NCBI RefSeq assembly: GCF_004124235.1
Contig: NZ_CP032487.1
Span: forward strand, 2,790,001-2,854,000
From: Yersinia hibernica
GTDB taxonomy: Bacteria > Pseudomonadota > Gammaproteobacteria > Enterobacterales > Enterobacteriaceae
Length of the DNA stretch: 64,000 nt
Direction: 5' to 3'
Part shown: positions 7,720 to 14,939 of the stretch, one piece after another
Layout of the letters: each line of letters starts with the position of its first letter
How positions within the stretch are numbered: the first letter of the stretch is position 1
The notes under the pieces: model-generated
Told to the model about the DNA's origin: nothing
What the model saw: only the letters and a program-made list of their open reading frames with translations
Databases searched by the model: none
Made by a program: the position numbers and the translations under genes

Positions 7720-8717
7720 TTTAGATCCCTCAGGCGTTTAACTTTATGAGTGAAAATACCATCAGGAGAACGCATGAGCAAATATCTCAATCCATGTTCT
7801 TAAATATTTCCTGCTAGTTTACTATATGACAATACACCAACTTTGTGATAATGGCCTTACAGCAAATGGCAGAAATCCGCTGGGTAATTATGCATTCCTT
7901 ATCACATTACAGAAAACTGAATTGTTGCCAACGCAAATTTACTGTGAATGCAATAACGCACCTCTATCCAGACAATAACATTTGAAATTTTTTTCAACGA
8001 TCGATGTATATTTTACAATAGTCAAAAAGATCACTCAGTTTATTTTCGGGAAGATATCAGCCAACCCGACATCCTTTATAAATGAGTTTTCAGAAGGGAC
8101 ATCCTTGTCGCCATTGAAAGTAATCTCCCCACGCTACATGAATATTTACTTTCTTCCCCTGATGATAGCTAACGATATATACACAACTTATTTATGGGAA
8201 TTATTTAATATCCCATCTTTTTTCGCAGGAAAAAATATAACACGCGGTGGGGAGGCGCTCTACCAAAAAACGCCTCAATGGAGGTGACTACTGGGTAATG
8301 ATCAAACTTGATATGCAGCGACTTACCTATACCAGCCAGCTCGAAATAGAGCCCTATAAACAAACTTTTGCTTCCCTATTTATTAAGATCAAAGATCTTA
8401 ATCTCTGGTCCTGGCAAGCCACATGGAATCTAGCCACTTTTCATCAACAGGGACATATTTGCGGGGAAGCTACAAATTGAGGTCGGCCATTTTATTTCTA
8501 CCAATGCTGACATCCGGGCCAACGTTTACACTGACGTCAGCATCGCACTGTGAGTTCAATCAATGGATGTAACACGCAGGCTAAATCTCTCTGCCGCTGA
8601 TTTAGAGTCTAATGTTTTCCTTGGTCTCTCGGTACAATGTTATTTAATTTGGTTTGATACCAAACTCGCTGGCGTTGGTTTTAGCGTTTTACCGTCAGGA
8701 TCGCCTCTGCAATTTAT
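7720..8717. other. 1 kb of AT-rich, apparently decayed DNA
   Basis: No gene here passes inspection. Open frames of 101 codons (7982-8287) and 77 codons (8247-8480) lack ribosome-binding sites and recognisable domains. From about 8300 to 8700 the plus strand reads like a protein in pieces (a stretch to 8480, another frame from about 8460 to 8550, and another from about 8562 to 8720), so a frameshifted, stop-ridden pseudogene is possible. I could not identify its family. The promoter of the ToxR-type gene must lie in the first few hundred bases. Confidence 0.5.
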
Positions 8718-9215
8718 CTAGTAGGCAAAAGGCTGTTTATAAACCTTATCAACAATTTCGTGGATATAGACATCACCGAACTCCACCTTAATTGGGTGAG
8801 TCAGCTAAAAGTGCATGGCGCGGTTTCCTATTGCATTAGAAATATCTAACCCGATGCCGCGAGCGCCACCATGGAGAGCAAACAGCCCTCCATCCATAAT
8901 CAGCCCATCAAAGGTCACCATGAAATGCGCCCCGCCTTGTTTGTCAGGGTTCAACTCATGAAACGCGCAATTTTCCAGGTGAATACTGAATGGCTTTGAC
9001 GGCTCGCCATCACGGGTGATTTGCTCCAGCGAAAGAGTTATCAGGTCAATAGCCTGTTCCCGGCCAGCAGCATCAATCGCGCAGGGTGTGTCGATGACTG
9101 AATCCTGCATGCTTAATTTTCCCGACGCATCCATTGCCAACACGCCGAAGACCGCCACGGGTAGCACAAGCCACACCAGTAAGGAGGACATTACAAAAGA
9201 AGCACCGTTACTCAT
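8718..9215 (-). pseudogene. Broken fimbrial subunit gene (FimA/FimG superfamily)
   Basis: From ATG 9215 a 136-residue product has a hydrophobic start (about residues 8-28) and a type 1 pilin-like pattern: VIDTPCAIDA with the first conserved cysteine, a LENCAF second cysteine, and a beta-rich middle. It stops with TAG at 8805-8807 before the C-terminal strands a pilin needs. In the same frame the DNA continues past the TAG as sequence resembling the N-terminal part of another minor pilin (KVEFGDVYIHEI, YKQP) until a second stop at 8718-8720. This looks like an in-frame deletion that fused two subunit genes and then gained stops. A functional pilin is unlikely. Confidence 0.65.
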
Positions 9216-9257
9216 AGTATCTCACCATATAGAAAATGCAGAGAGCCTGCCGCGGGC

Positions 9258-9420
9258 TTACTGATAAGCCAAAATAAAGTTGGTAATCGAGGTGAAAAAG
9301 CTCGAGCCACAGTATTGGTTCCACCACTGCCGCTGAGATAGGCGGAATAAGTCAGAGTGTTATCTCCTCGCTATGTTTTGGTCACCGAAGCTGGCGGTAC
9401 CTGGTTTGTCAGCACAACAA
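9258..9420 (-). pseudogene. C-terminal fragment of a second fimbrial subunit gene
   Basis: On the minus strand, codons upstream of a TAA at 9258-9260 spell the standard pilin C-terminus (TSITNFILAYQ), and, one frame away, the preceding strand (GDNTLTYSAYLSGSG). A frameshift near 9300 separates them, and no start remains. It lies just upstream of the other broken pilin gene and in the same direction, so both are remains of one chaperone-usher operon. The 5' limit is approximate. No chaperone or usher gene can be recognised. Confidence 0.55.
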
Positions 9421-9710
9421 TCCCCTAGACCAAAGGCGCAAACCAATTTGGTTAATGGCATTTACTCATTTTTTTAAAAGTTTATTACGAGCGTTACCCA
9501 CAAAAAAATCACCTAGCTACAACTGCATAATAGGCTTTTATTAATTTACTTAACTATCTTGATAACTAATATCAAAAACTGCTTCAGTTCCAGATAAGAG
9601 CGAAATATATAAAAGCGTTTTCTGGAAGAAATTCCATCGGTGGCTCTATACGATCAATAACACTTTATTACACTATATCTATTGTATTTAAATTCGAGAT
9701 TAAAATAATC
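9421..9710. other. AT-rich spacer before the coiled-coil gene
   Basis: About 290 bases with no gene. It is strongly AT-rich after 9460 and must hold the promoter of the following gene. I see no convincing operator or hairpin. Confidence 0.5.
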
Positions 9711-10889
9711 ATGCCTAACTCATTAAGTGTACGTGATCAAAACAGTTTTGTTTCCGCATATAAAAACTTACTCAACGAGAATGACAGTCGAATTCATAAA
9801 AAGGACGTCAACACGTTGGAAAAAATCCTCAGCAAATGTGATAAGGTTGAGGTTGGTCAACTGTTAATGACAAAAATGGAATCCTGCCCAAAAGATCCCG
9901 CCACATTGGAAAACACTTTTAGCAGGTTATTTAATAAACTGGTAGATCAGAAATCTGACATGCATCAGGACAAGGAAGATAAACTTAAAAACATTCAAAA
10001 AAAACTTGAACCTGTTGTTAAAGACATTCATTCCGCGAAAATAAGTAGTCAGATAAAAACTATTAATAGTAAGGTAAATCTAATTTCAATGAGTATTTCC
10101 GACAAAAAAATTAGCATCGAGAAATATCAAAACATTATTTCCAATGCTGACATACAAATAAAAAAATTGCATGATGAGATTAAACCTTTCACGGCTAAAC
10201 TGAGTAACACCTCAGAGGAAGAATTCGCGGCCAAAGATGGCCTGCGTAAAAAAAATACTGAAGCCTATATTAGTAAACTAGAAACCAAGCAAAATACCGC
10301 AATCACGGCAATCAAACGTGAAATTACCGAGCAGGAAAACAGCCGTACGGAATTGCTCAATTTTGCAATAAAGCACAATGTAAGCGGCGCTGAGTCAGAC
10401 CTAATACGCGCTGAGTCTGGCCTCATTTTCGATAGCCGTGATACCGGTTTTGGTACTACTAGCTGGCGTGACCATCTGGGTAGCGATAAATATGCCATCA
10501 AGAATTTTGGCTATATTGAGAAAGAAGGCCGCCGTCAATATTCTGCCCTGACAAAAGCACCAAACCTAGAGGGTAGACAGTGGCAAAAACTGCTGACAAA
10601 CTTTAATGACGCGCCTAAAAACATTAATGACTTAAACAAGCAATTGACGCAACTGAAGTTCGAATATAAAGGTCAGATAAGTCATGCTAAGTTTGAAAAC
10701 CAATTGTCTTCAAAACAGGTTATTCAGCAGAATATTAATAATAAAAATCACAGCATCAAATCGTTAGAAGATAAAAAAGTCTCTACACAAGAAAAAATTA
10801 ATTCAGGTAATAAGTGGATATCTTTACAACAAGAAATGAAAAGTGAGCTGACAGCACAAATAGAATTGCTTCAGTCCCAACTTAAATAA
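9711..10889 (+). CDS. Coiled-coil protein of unknown function, candidate type III substrate
   Basis: The 392-residue protein is hydrophilic and Lys/Asn/Ser-rich, without signal peptide or membrane helix. Long helical heptad-like stretches occupy about residues 85-230 and 310-392. A non-helical middle, about 240-300, is Gly- and aromatic-rich (DSRDTGFGTTSWRDHLGSD). There is a short internal duplication, AESDLIR/AESGLIF, near residue 225. I do not recognise the family. Low GC, an isolated transcription unit and its place next to a type III operon are typical of secreted effectors or translocon-like proteins, which is inference. It is intact, unlike everything around it, which suggests it is or was recently under selection. 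A 9-bp hairpin follows the stop. Confidence 0.75.
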   Translation: MPNSLSVRDQNSFVSAYKNLLNENDSRIHKKDVNTLEKILSKCDKVEVGQLLMTKMESCPKDPATLENTFSRLFNKLVDQKSDMHQDKEDKLKNIQKKLEPVVKDIHSAKISSQIKTINSKVNLISMSISDKKISIEKYQNIISNADIQIKKLHDEIKPFTAKLSNTSEEEFAAKDGLRKKNTEAYISKLETKQNTAITAIKREITEQENSRTELLNFAIKHNVSGAESDLIRAESGLIFDSRDTGFGTTSWRDHLGSDKYAIKNFGYIEKEGRRQYSALTKAPNLEGRQWQKLLTNFNDAPKNINDLNKQLTQLKFEYKGQISHAKFENQLSSKQVIQQNINNKNHSIKSLEDKKVSTQEKINSGNKWISLQQEMKSELTAQIELLQSQLK

Positions 10890-10909
10890 TATGTAGTAGC
10901 TTAGACTTG

Positions 10910-10950
10910 ATCTGACAGTTTCCGGTTATTTATACCTGTGTCTGTCAGAT
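10910..10950 (+). terminator. Hairpin after the coiled-coil gene
   Basis: ATCTGACAG (10910-10918) and CTGTCAGAT (10942-10950) can pair perfectly across a 23-base loop, 20 bases after the stop codon. No T run follows. It may be a terminator, or part of an old insertion-sequence end, since ATCTGAC also occurs at the ends of the IS copy at 13.7-14.9 kb. Confidence 0.4.
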
Positions 10951-10958
10951 TAAATCTG

Positions 10959-11173
10959 TGACCTGTTCCCCGTTGATTCCCCCCCCGATGTTCGTAATAT
11001 CTTCATAAGCCACATGAGAACATCCCCATGAACAAACGTTTTTCCGACCAACAGATCATCAGTATTCTCCGCGAGGCTGAAGCCTAGACGTCAACCCGCG
11101 AATTGTGCAGGAAGCATGCTATTTCAGATGCCACTTTCTACACCTGCTGCAAGAAGTTTGGCGGCACGAAATG
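10959..11173 (+). mobile_element. Truncated IS3-family element, left end only
   Basis: About 215 bases are closely similar to the first 215 bases of the complete element starting at 13657: the TGACCTG end, the CACATGAG(G/A)ACATCCCC leader and the beginning of orfA ([12 protein letters not shown]). The orfA copy has a premature TAG after REAEA and ends where unrelated DNA begins near 11173. Divergence from the complete copy is several percent or more, so this is an older insertion and not a recent duplicate. Confidence 0.85.
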
Positions 11174-11296
11174 TATTTAAGAAATACAAAAATCCCATTT
11201 GGGATTATCATTATTGCTGCTGACGCATCAGAGATTACTTACCATACAATTCGTGACTACAACATGATAGCAAGGGGAGCTGATAAGTTATGGTAG
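11174..11296 (+). pseudogene. 3' remnant of a gene upstream of the DUF1493 gene
   Basis: Immediately after the truncated insertion sequence an open frame runs to TAG 11294-11296 and ends MIARGADKLW. It overlaps the ATG of the DUF1493 gene by a few bases, as a real operon partner would. The 5' part has been replaced by the insertion-sequence fragment. The remaining 40 residues are too few to name the family. Confidence 0.45.
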
Positions 11297-11616
11297 ATGA
11301 TATTGAACAGCGGATTTATGATCTTGTACGGCCTTATGCTGGCTTCTATATATTCAGTAGAAAACAAGTGCCTTTAACTCCTGATACAGACTTAGACACT
11401 GACCTAAGTATTGATGAGCTAGAAGTAGAAGGTCTGATGAATGATTTTTTTAAAGAATTCTCTGTTCAAAAAGGGAATTTCAATATTAAAAATGACTTCC
11501 CTGATGTTCCTTTTTCTTTTAATCCATTCAAGAAAACTGCTCCCATCCCCGTGCCAGACTTCACTGTAGGAATGCTTATCGAATCCGCCAAGGCTGGCCG
11601 CTGGCTATATGATTGA
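11290..11616 (+). CDS. DUF1493 family protein
   Basis: The 108-residue acidic protein matches the DUF1493 pattern I know: an N-terminal helix (IEQRIYDLVRPY), then the TDLDTDLSIDELEVEGLM segment in which an acyl-carrier-like DSL/DSI motif region is recognisable, and FFKEFSV. Members are small, frequent in enterobacterial genomic islands, and of unknown biochemical role. A GGGAGC stretch at 11276-11281 may serve as ribosome-binding site. It overlaps the end of a truncated upstream gene. Whether it is still expressed after loss of its operon partner is open. Confidence 0.72.
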   Translation: MVDDIEQRIYDLVRPYAGFYIFSRKQVPLTPDTDLDTDLSIDELEVEGLMNDFFKEFSVQKGNFNIKNDFPDVPFSFNPFKKTAPIPVPDFTVGMLIESAKAGRWLYD

Positions 11617-11753
11617 AATAGACCGAGCCATAAATCGCGGTTGTGTATTTTATTCTGGCAGTCGGGCCACACAGGGTTGAGTTTCGTCAGTTCAGTCCGA
11701 TTGACGGCTACTCGATACTGTTTCTACTTCTTCAACATCACAATTTCTTCAGG
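11617..11753. other. Spacer without recognisable content
   Basis: About 140 bases between the DUF1493 gene and an integrase relic. Short open frames run through it in two frames but show no familiar sequence. Confidence 0.4.
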
Positions 11754-11817
11754 TTTTGCAGGAAATGGGCGGTTGGGAATCAATCGAAATGGTGCAGAGG
11801 TATGCACACCTTGCACC
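11754..11817 (+). pseudogene. Relic of a tyrosine-integrase 3' end
   Basis: Sixty-four bases encode [22 protein letters not shown], the box II end of a phage integrase with its catalytic tyrosine, and differ at only a few silent positions from the end of the complete integrase gene at 20024-20089. Nothing of the rest of the gene remains. Orientation is the same as the complete copy. Confidence 0.85.
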
Positions 11818-11831
11818 CTGCAGGATTCGAA
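11816..11831. repeat. tRNA T-arm-like sequence, possible old attachment site
   Basis: CCCTGCAGGATTCGAA follows the integrase relic directly. It is what the T-arm of a tRNA looks like on the opposite strand and resembles the corresponding part of the argU gene at 20217-20232 (CCCTACAGGGCTCGAA, 13 of 16 identical). Position right after an integrase end, as at argU, suggests a remnant attachment site. The match is short and imperfect. Confidence 0.4.
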
Positions 11832-12113
11832 TTGAAGCCTAATATCCCTTGCTATTACTGGTTTTTTCTCTGTTCGAAAAACTCAGGAGCCCCCAATTGG
11901 GCCCCCAAACGTATTTCGCTGGGATTGTAAGCTTAAGAGAAACTCAGTTAAGCAAGCTGATTCTATCCCATTGAACTTTCAAACAACATTCCATTCACAA
12001 CGAACGTAGGGATATTTTTATCTTCCCCGTCGATAAACTGGATTTGAATCTGTTTATTACCCCACCACTACGGAAATCGAATATGTAGATGGCATAATTC
12101 GCGCCCTAGAAGC
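11832..12113. other. Spacer without recognisable genes
   Basis: About 280 bases. Fragments of open frames exist on both strands, but none has a start with a ribosome-binding site or familiar sequence. A short inverted stretch around CCCAATTGGG at 11892-11901 is too small to call. Confidence 0.4.
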
Positions 12114-12488
12114 TTATGATTCTGACATTCTGCCATTCTGCCATTCTGCCATCCTACATTTTTCTGAGCCAAACCCACCATGTGCAAGTATGCAAAGATA
12201 CTGTTTGGCTGCCTGCAGCTCGTTCACTGAAGGTGTTTGCACTAACTCATTAATCTTTAAAGCAAATTTTGGATAAAGAGTCTGCTCTGGTGCACATTCA
12301 ATATACCATTTCTGTCCGCACTCTATGCAGTGATACATGGATTGTGAGTAATCAAGCTGCGGCTCGAAATACTCACTATCCGGTGTTTCGAAGTAGTTAT
12401 TATGGATTAAGGCTCCAAAAAACTGAAAGCCCCGATCCAGATATTCGATTTCAGCCACACAAGTTGGGAGCTTTTTACAATTACACAT
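12114..12488 (-). CDS. Small Cys-rich protein, possibly zinc-binding, of unknown function
   Basis: The 124-residue protein starts at ATG 12488 with an AAAGGTAAC ribosome-binding site. It has an N-terminal CNC...C group and a central CIECGQKWYIEC group that could bind zinc, and no signal peptide. Small proteins with such CxxC-plus-aromatic cores occur near toxin loci and in prophages, but I cannot place this one in a family. The last residues (RMAEWQNGRM) are encoded by a run of 8-base repeats, so the C-terminus can shift frame if the repeat number changes. It follows a tiny open frame with a perfect ribosome-binding site on the same strand. Confidence 0.55.
   Translation of the reverse strand: MCNCKKLPTCVAEIEYLDRGFQFFGALIHNNYFETPDSEYFEPQLDYSQSMYHCIECGQKWYIECAPEQTLYPKFALKINELVQTPSVNELQAAKQYLCILAHGGFGSEKCRMAEWQNGRMSES
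12118..12157. repeat. Octanucleotide tandem repeat in the 3' end of a gene
   Basis: Three perfect CATTCTGC units (12126-12149) are flanked by two imperfect ones (GATTCTGA and CATCCTAC). On the coding strand the unit is GCAGAATG. Since 8 is not a multiple of 3, gain or loss of a unit changes the frame of the last codons of the minus-strand gene. Confidence 0.8.
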
Positions 12489-12503
12489 AAAATTAAGTTA
12501 CCT

Positions 12504-12593
12504 TTAGCCGCACAACGGGGTAGCCATAGCACGGGTGAAAACATAACACTTTGAGCGTTTCAGTCGTGACTGAATACGAGTTATTGTGGTCAT
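12504..12593 (-). CDS. Tiny open frame with a strong ribosome-binding site, probably a truncated phage gene
   Basis: A 29-codon frame from ATG 12593 (MTTITRIQSRLKRSKCYVFT...) is preceded by AAAGGAGGATAAC, close to a perfect Shine-Dalgarno sequence. The basic N-terminal start looks like the beginning of a larger DNA-binding or phage protein that has lost its rest by deletion. It could also act as a leader peptide for the gene at 12488, 15 bases downstream of its stop. Neither is proven. Confidence 0.4.
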   Translation of the reverse strand: MTTITRIQSRLKRSKCYVFTRAMATPLCG

Positions 12594-12639
12594 GTTATCC
12601 TCCTTTGATCATTTCTTCATCATAGCAAACATACAGTAC

Positions 12640-13485
12640 TTACCCTGCAGCCAACATCCCCGGATAATGTTTAGCAATGATATTGTTCATCCGAACAACC
12701 AACTCCAACCGCTTGAAGGTTAAGTGCGCCGTTCCTTTCTGAAAATAACGAATGCTGAAAAACTCATCTTCGTAAACATCCGTCGAAGGGTTATCCCTAA
12801 TATGATCCATCAACCGTATAGTGATATCGCCACGGTTGTCGGGTATTGGTTTACCATCCAGCAGAAATAGCATTCGTTCTAAGTCTACCAGTTGATCTCG
12901 CCGCCGGCCCCAGTTAAGCCCAAATCCCCAGCGGTCACATTTGACCAGTCCTGTCACGATGATTTTCTTGCCAAACTTGCAGGGGCTGTTCGTCTTAAAA
13001 TCCCAGCTCAGGCCTTTAAAGACGTTGATGACACCCCGTTCAAATACGTCACCTTTGCTCTGATGCAACTGCTCAAACGTACTGAGAATATTGGCTTCAC
13101 TGACGGCAGGAATGTCATCCCTTTCCAAGCTGTTGTACCACTGCTCACGAGCCTGAGCATCCATGAGGGAAAGCATGCCCGACTTTTTCATTAAATCCCG
13201 CCAGATACTGCGATCGAGATTGCGGGTAATGGCTTTCATCGCCGTTTCTGATTTCTCCATTAACCAGCAGCCGCAGCGAAAGTCCTGCTTCATGGCCCAG
13301 TCCAGGGCGGTTTTGCCGCCGATACTCTGGGTCAGTATCGAAATATCTTTAAGCTGGTGGATTAATGCTTCAATCTGCGCCAGCGCGCCGTTACGTCCGG
13401 TAACGATGCGTTCAATACTGGTAGAGCAAATCACATCAGTGTGGCCAGTGATGACTTCAGGTTCTGTTAGGGTGAGTTCGGGCAT
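12640..13485 (-). CDS. Phage-type DUF4942 domain protein
   Basis: The 281-residue protein starts at ATG 13485, with AAAGGA ten bases before it. A TTG further upstream would lie in a terminator and is rejected. The sequence shows the DUF4942 core strongly: SGMLSLMDAQAREQWYNSLE, then FEQLHQSKGDVFERGVINVF, SPCKFGKKIIVT, and the end RYFQKGTAHLTFKRLELV. The domain is common in prophages and integrative elements, often fused to or near DNA methyltransferases, and its function is unknown. The gene appears complete. Its upstream partner has probably been cut off by the insertion sequence 170 bases away. Confidence 0.85.
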   Translation of the reverse strand: MPELTLTEPEVITGHTDVICSTSIERIVTGRNGALAQIEALIHQLKDISILTQSIGGKTALDWAMKQDFRCGCWLMEKSETAMKAITRNLDRSIWRDLMKKSGMLSLMDAQAREQWYNSLERDDIPAVSEANILSTFEQLHQSKGDVFERGVINVFKGLSWDFKTNSPCKFGKKIIVTGLVKCDRWGFGLNWGRRRDQLVDLERMLFLLDGKPIPDNRGDITIRLMDHIRDNPSTDVYEDEFFSIRYFQKGTAHLTFKRLELVVRMNNIIAKHYPGMLAAG

Positions 13486-13504
13486 TTTAGTTTTTTCCTT
13501 TATA

Positions 13505-13539
13505 TAAAACAAAACGCCAACCGGTGAGGGCTGGCGTTT
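13505..13539 (-). terminator. Intrinsic terminator on the minus strand before the DUF4942 gene
   Basis: On the minus strand AAACGCCA (13539-13532) pairs with TGGCGTTT (13519-13512) across a 12-base loop and is followed by TTGTTTTA. It sits directly before the ribosome-binding site of the DUF4942 gene, so it either ended a lost upstream gene or works as an attenuator. Confidence 0.7.
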
Positions 13540-13727
13540 AGATGTGTGATGTTCTGTGGGCTACTCTGATTTTGCGTGTTGCAAAAGTCGTAGGTGATAG
13601 AGATTGCGAGCGCCCTACCACGACTGTTCAATCCAGGACAACAATGTCACTCCATCTGACCTGCTCCCCGTTGATTAACACACCCCGATGTTAGTAATGT
13701 CTTCATAAGCCACATGAGGACATCCCC

Positions 13728-13991
13728 ATGAAGAAGCGTTTTTCCGACCAACAGATCATCAGTATTCTCCGCGAGGCTGAAGCCGGGGTATCCGCCCGTG
13801 AACTCTGCCGCAAGCATGCCATTTCCGATGCCACGTTTTACACCTGGCGTAAAAAATATGGTGGTATGGAGGTGCCAGAGGTTAAGCGCCTGAAGTCACT
13901 TGAGGAAGAGAACGCCAGACTCAAGAAGCTGCTTGCCGAAGCCATGCTGGATAAGGAGGCGCTTCAGGTGGCCCTGGGCCGAAAGTACTGA
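13728..13991 (+). CDS. IS3-family transposase subunit OrfA
   Basis: The 87-residue protein has an N-terminal helix-turn-helix ([20 protein letters not shown]...[17 protein letters not shown]) that binds the element's ends, and a C-terminal leucine-zipper helix ([20 protein letters not shown]) for multimerisation. A GAGGA ribosome-binding site precedes ATG 13728. By family rule the active transposase is an OrfAB fusion made by -1 frameshifting. The OrfB frame lies in the -1 phase and overlaps the end of this gene, so that is possible here. Confidence 0.92.
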   Translation: MKKRFSDQQIISILREAEAGVSARELCRKHAISDATFYTWRKKYGGMEVPEVKRLKSLEEENARLKKLLAEAMLDKEALQVALGRKY

Positions 13992-14014
13992 CGACAGACC
14001 AGAAGCGGGAAGCC

Positions 14015-14848
14015 GTGGTGTTGATGTGTGATGCGACCGGTCTGTCGCAACGTCGTGCCTGCAGGCTGACAGGTTTGTCCCTGTCGACCTGCCGCTACGA
14101 AGCGCAGCGTCCGGCGTCGGATGCACATTTATCCGGACGCATCACCGAACTGGCACTGGAGCGCAGGCGTTTTGGCTACCGCCGCATCTGGCAGCTGCTG
14201 CGCCGCGAAGGGCTTCATGTTAATCACAAGCGCGTGTACCGGCTTTATCATCTCAGTGACCTGGGAGTAAAACGTAGACGACGTCGTAAAGGCCTGGCAA
14301 CAGAACGTCTGCCGCTGCTCCGCCCGGCGGCACCTAATCTGACCTGGTCGATGGATTTCGTCATGGACGCGCTGGCCACCGGTCGCAGGATCAAGTGCCT
14401 GACCTGCGTGGATGACTTCACGAAGGAGTGCCTGACGGTGACCGTTGCCTTCGGGATTTCAGGTGTGCAGGTCACGCGTATTCTGGACAGCATTGCGCTA
14501 TTTCGCGGCTATCCGGCTACGATAAGGACCGATCAGGGCCCGGAGTTTACCTGCCGCGCGCTCGATCAATGGGCCTTTGAGCATGGCGTGGAGCTGCGAC
14601 TTATCCAGCCCGGCAAGCCGACACAGAACGGATTTATTGAGAGTTTCAACGGACGCTTTCGCGATGAATGCCTGAATGAACACTGGTTCAGCGAGATCAG
14701 CCATGCCAGGAAAACCATCAGTGAATGGCGTCAGGATTATAACGAGTGCCGCCCGCACTCCACGCTGAATTATCAGACGCCGTCTGAATTTGCGGCGGAC
14801 TGGAGAAAGGGTAATTCTGAGAATGAAGGATCCGACATTACTAACTGA
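14015..14848 (+). CDS. IS3-family transposase catalytic subunit OrfB
   Basis: The 277-residue DDE transposase has an HTH_21-like N-terminal part and an rve integrase core. The catalytic residues are visible: Asp in WSMDFVMD, Asp in RTDQGPEF, and Glu in [20 protein letters not shown], followed by the [17 protein letters not shown] ending. ATG 14015 is the first start in the frame, but the open phase extends into orfA, consistent with expression as an OrfAB fusion by -1 frameshifting. No damage is visible, so the element may still be mobile. Confidence 0.93.
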   Translation: MVLMCDATGLSQRRACRLTGLSLSTCRYEAQRPASDAHLSGRITELALERRRFGYRRIWQLLRREGLHVNHKRVYRLYHLSDLGVKRRRRRKGLATERLPLLRPAAPNLTWSMDFVMDALATGRRIKCLTCVDDFTKECLTVTVAFGISGVQVTRILDSIALFRGYPATIRTDQGPEFTCRALDQWAFEHGVELRLIQPGKPTQNGFIESFNGRFRDECLNEHWFSEISHARKTISEWRQDYNECRPHSTLNYQTPSEFAADWRKGNSENEGSDITN

Positions 14849-14877
14849 GCGTTGTATTTAATCCTGGGGGCAGGTCA

Positions 14878-14936
14878 GATCAGCTAGTCAGAGATTGGCT
14901 AAGTAGTTTAGGTGATCCGGTTGAAGGGGGTGAGTA
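14878..14936 (+). pseudogene. 3' remnant of a prophage gene cut by the insertion sequence
   Basis: From the right end of the insertion sequence an open frame leads to TAG 14934-14936 and ends DWLSSLGDPVEGGE. Its last codons plus the following ribosome-binding region are an exact repeat of the end of the next gene. The 5' part of the gene is missing. Confidence 0.5.
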
Positions 14937-14939
14937 GTG
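14916..14939 (+). repeat. 24-bp direct repeat, copy 1
   Basis: TCCGGTTGAAGGGGGTGAGT plus AGTG is identical at 14916-14939 and 15140-15163. Each copy encodes the end VEGGE of one gene, its stop, and the GTG start of the next, including the GGGGG ribosome-binding region. The repeat flanks one small gene, so it could delete or duplicate that gene by recombination. Confidence 0.9.

Larger units (their letters stand above)
13657..14877 (+). mobile_element. Complete IS3-family insertion sequence (IS407-group-like)
   Basis: The element is about 1.22 kb and carries two overlapping-phase transposase frames. The ends are imperfect inverted repeats: TGACCTGCTCCCC on the left and, read inward from the right, TGACCTGCCCCC. 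An orfA with a leucine-zipper tail and an orfB with a DDE domain are typical of IS3. The host sequence on the two sides (CATC and GATC) shows no clear direct duplication, so later rearrangement or slightly different ends are possible. It inserted into prophage DNA, cutting genes on both sides. A truncated older copy of the left end lies at 10959-11173. Confidence 0.88.

Noticed and set aside
7982..8287. 101-codon open frame
   Set aside because: No ribosome-binding site, odd composition and no domain; surrounded by decayed DNA. Described only as part of the decayed stretch.
8247..8480. 77-codon open frame
   Set aside because: May be part of a pseudogene, but the family is not recognised and the start lacks signals.
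11892..11901. CCCAATTGGG palindrome as terminator or operator
   Set aside because: Ten bases only, no T run, no neighbouring gene that needs it.
12118..12157. Short regular repeats as a CRISPR array
   Set aside because: Units are 8 bases without spacers; it is a simple tandem repeat.
13485..13512. Longer DUF4942 protein from TTG 13512
   Set aside because: The added codons lie in a terminator hairpin and in the ribosome-binding site of ATG 13485.
13653..14881. Target-site duplication of the complete insertion sequence
   Set aside because: CATC on the left and GATC on the right are not direct repeats; no duplication is claimed.
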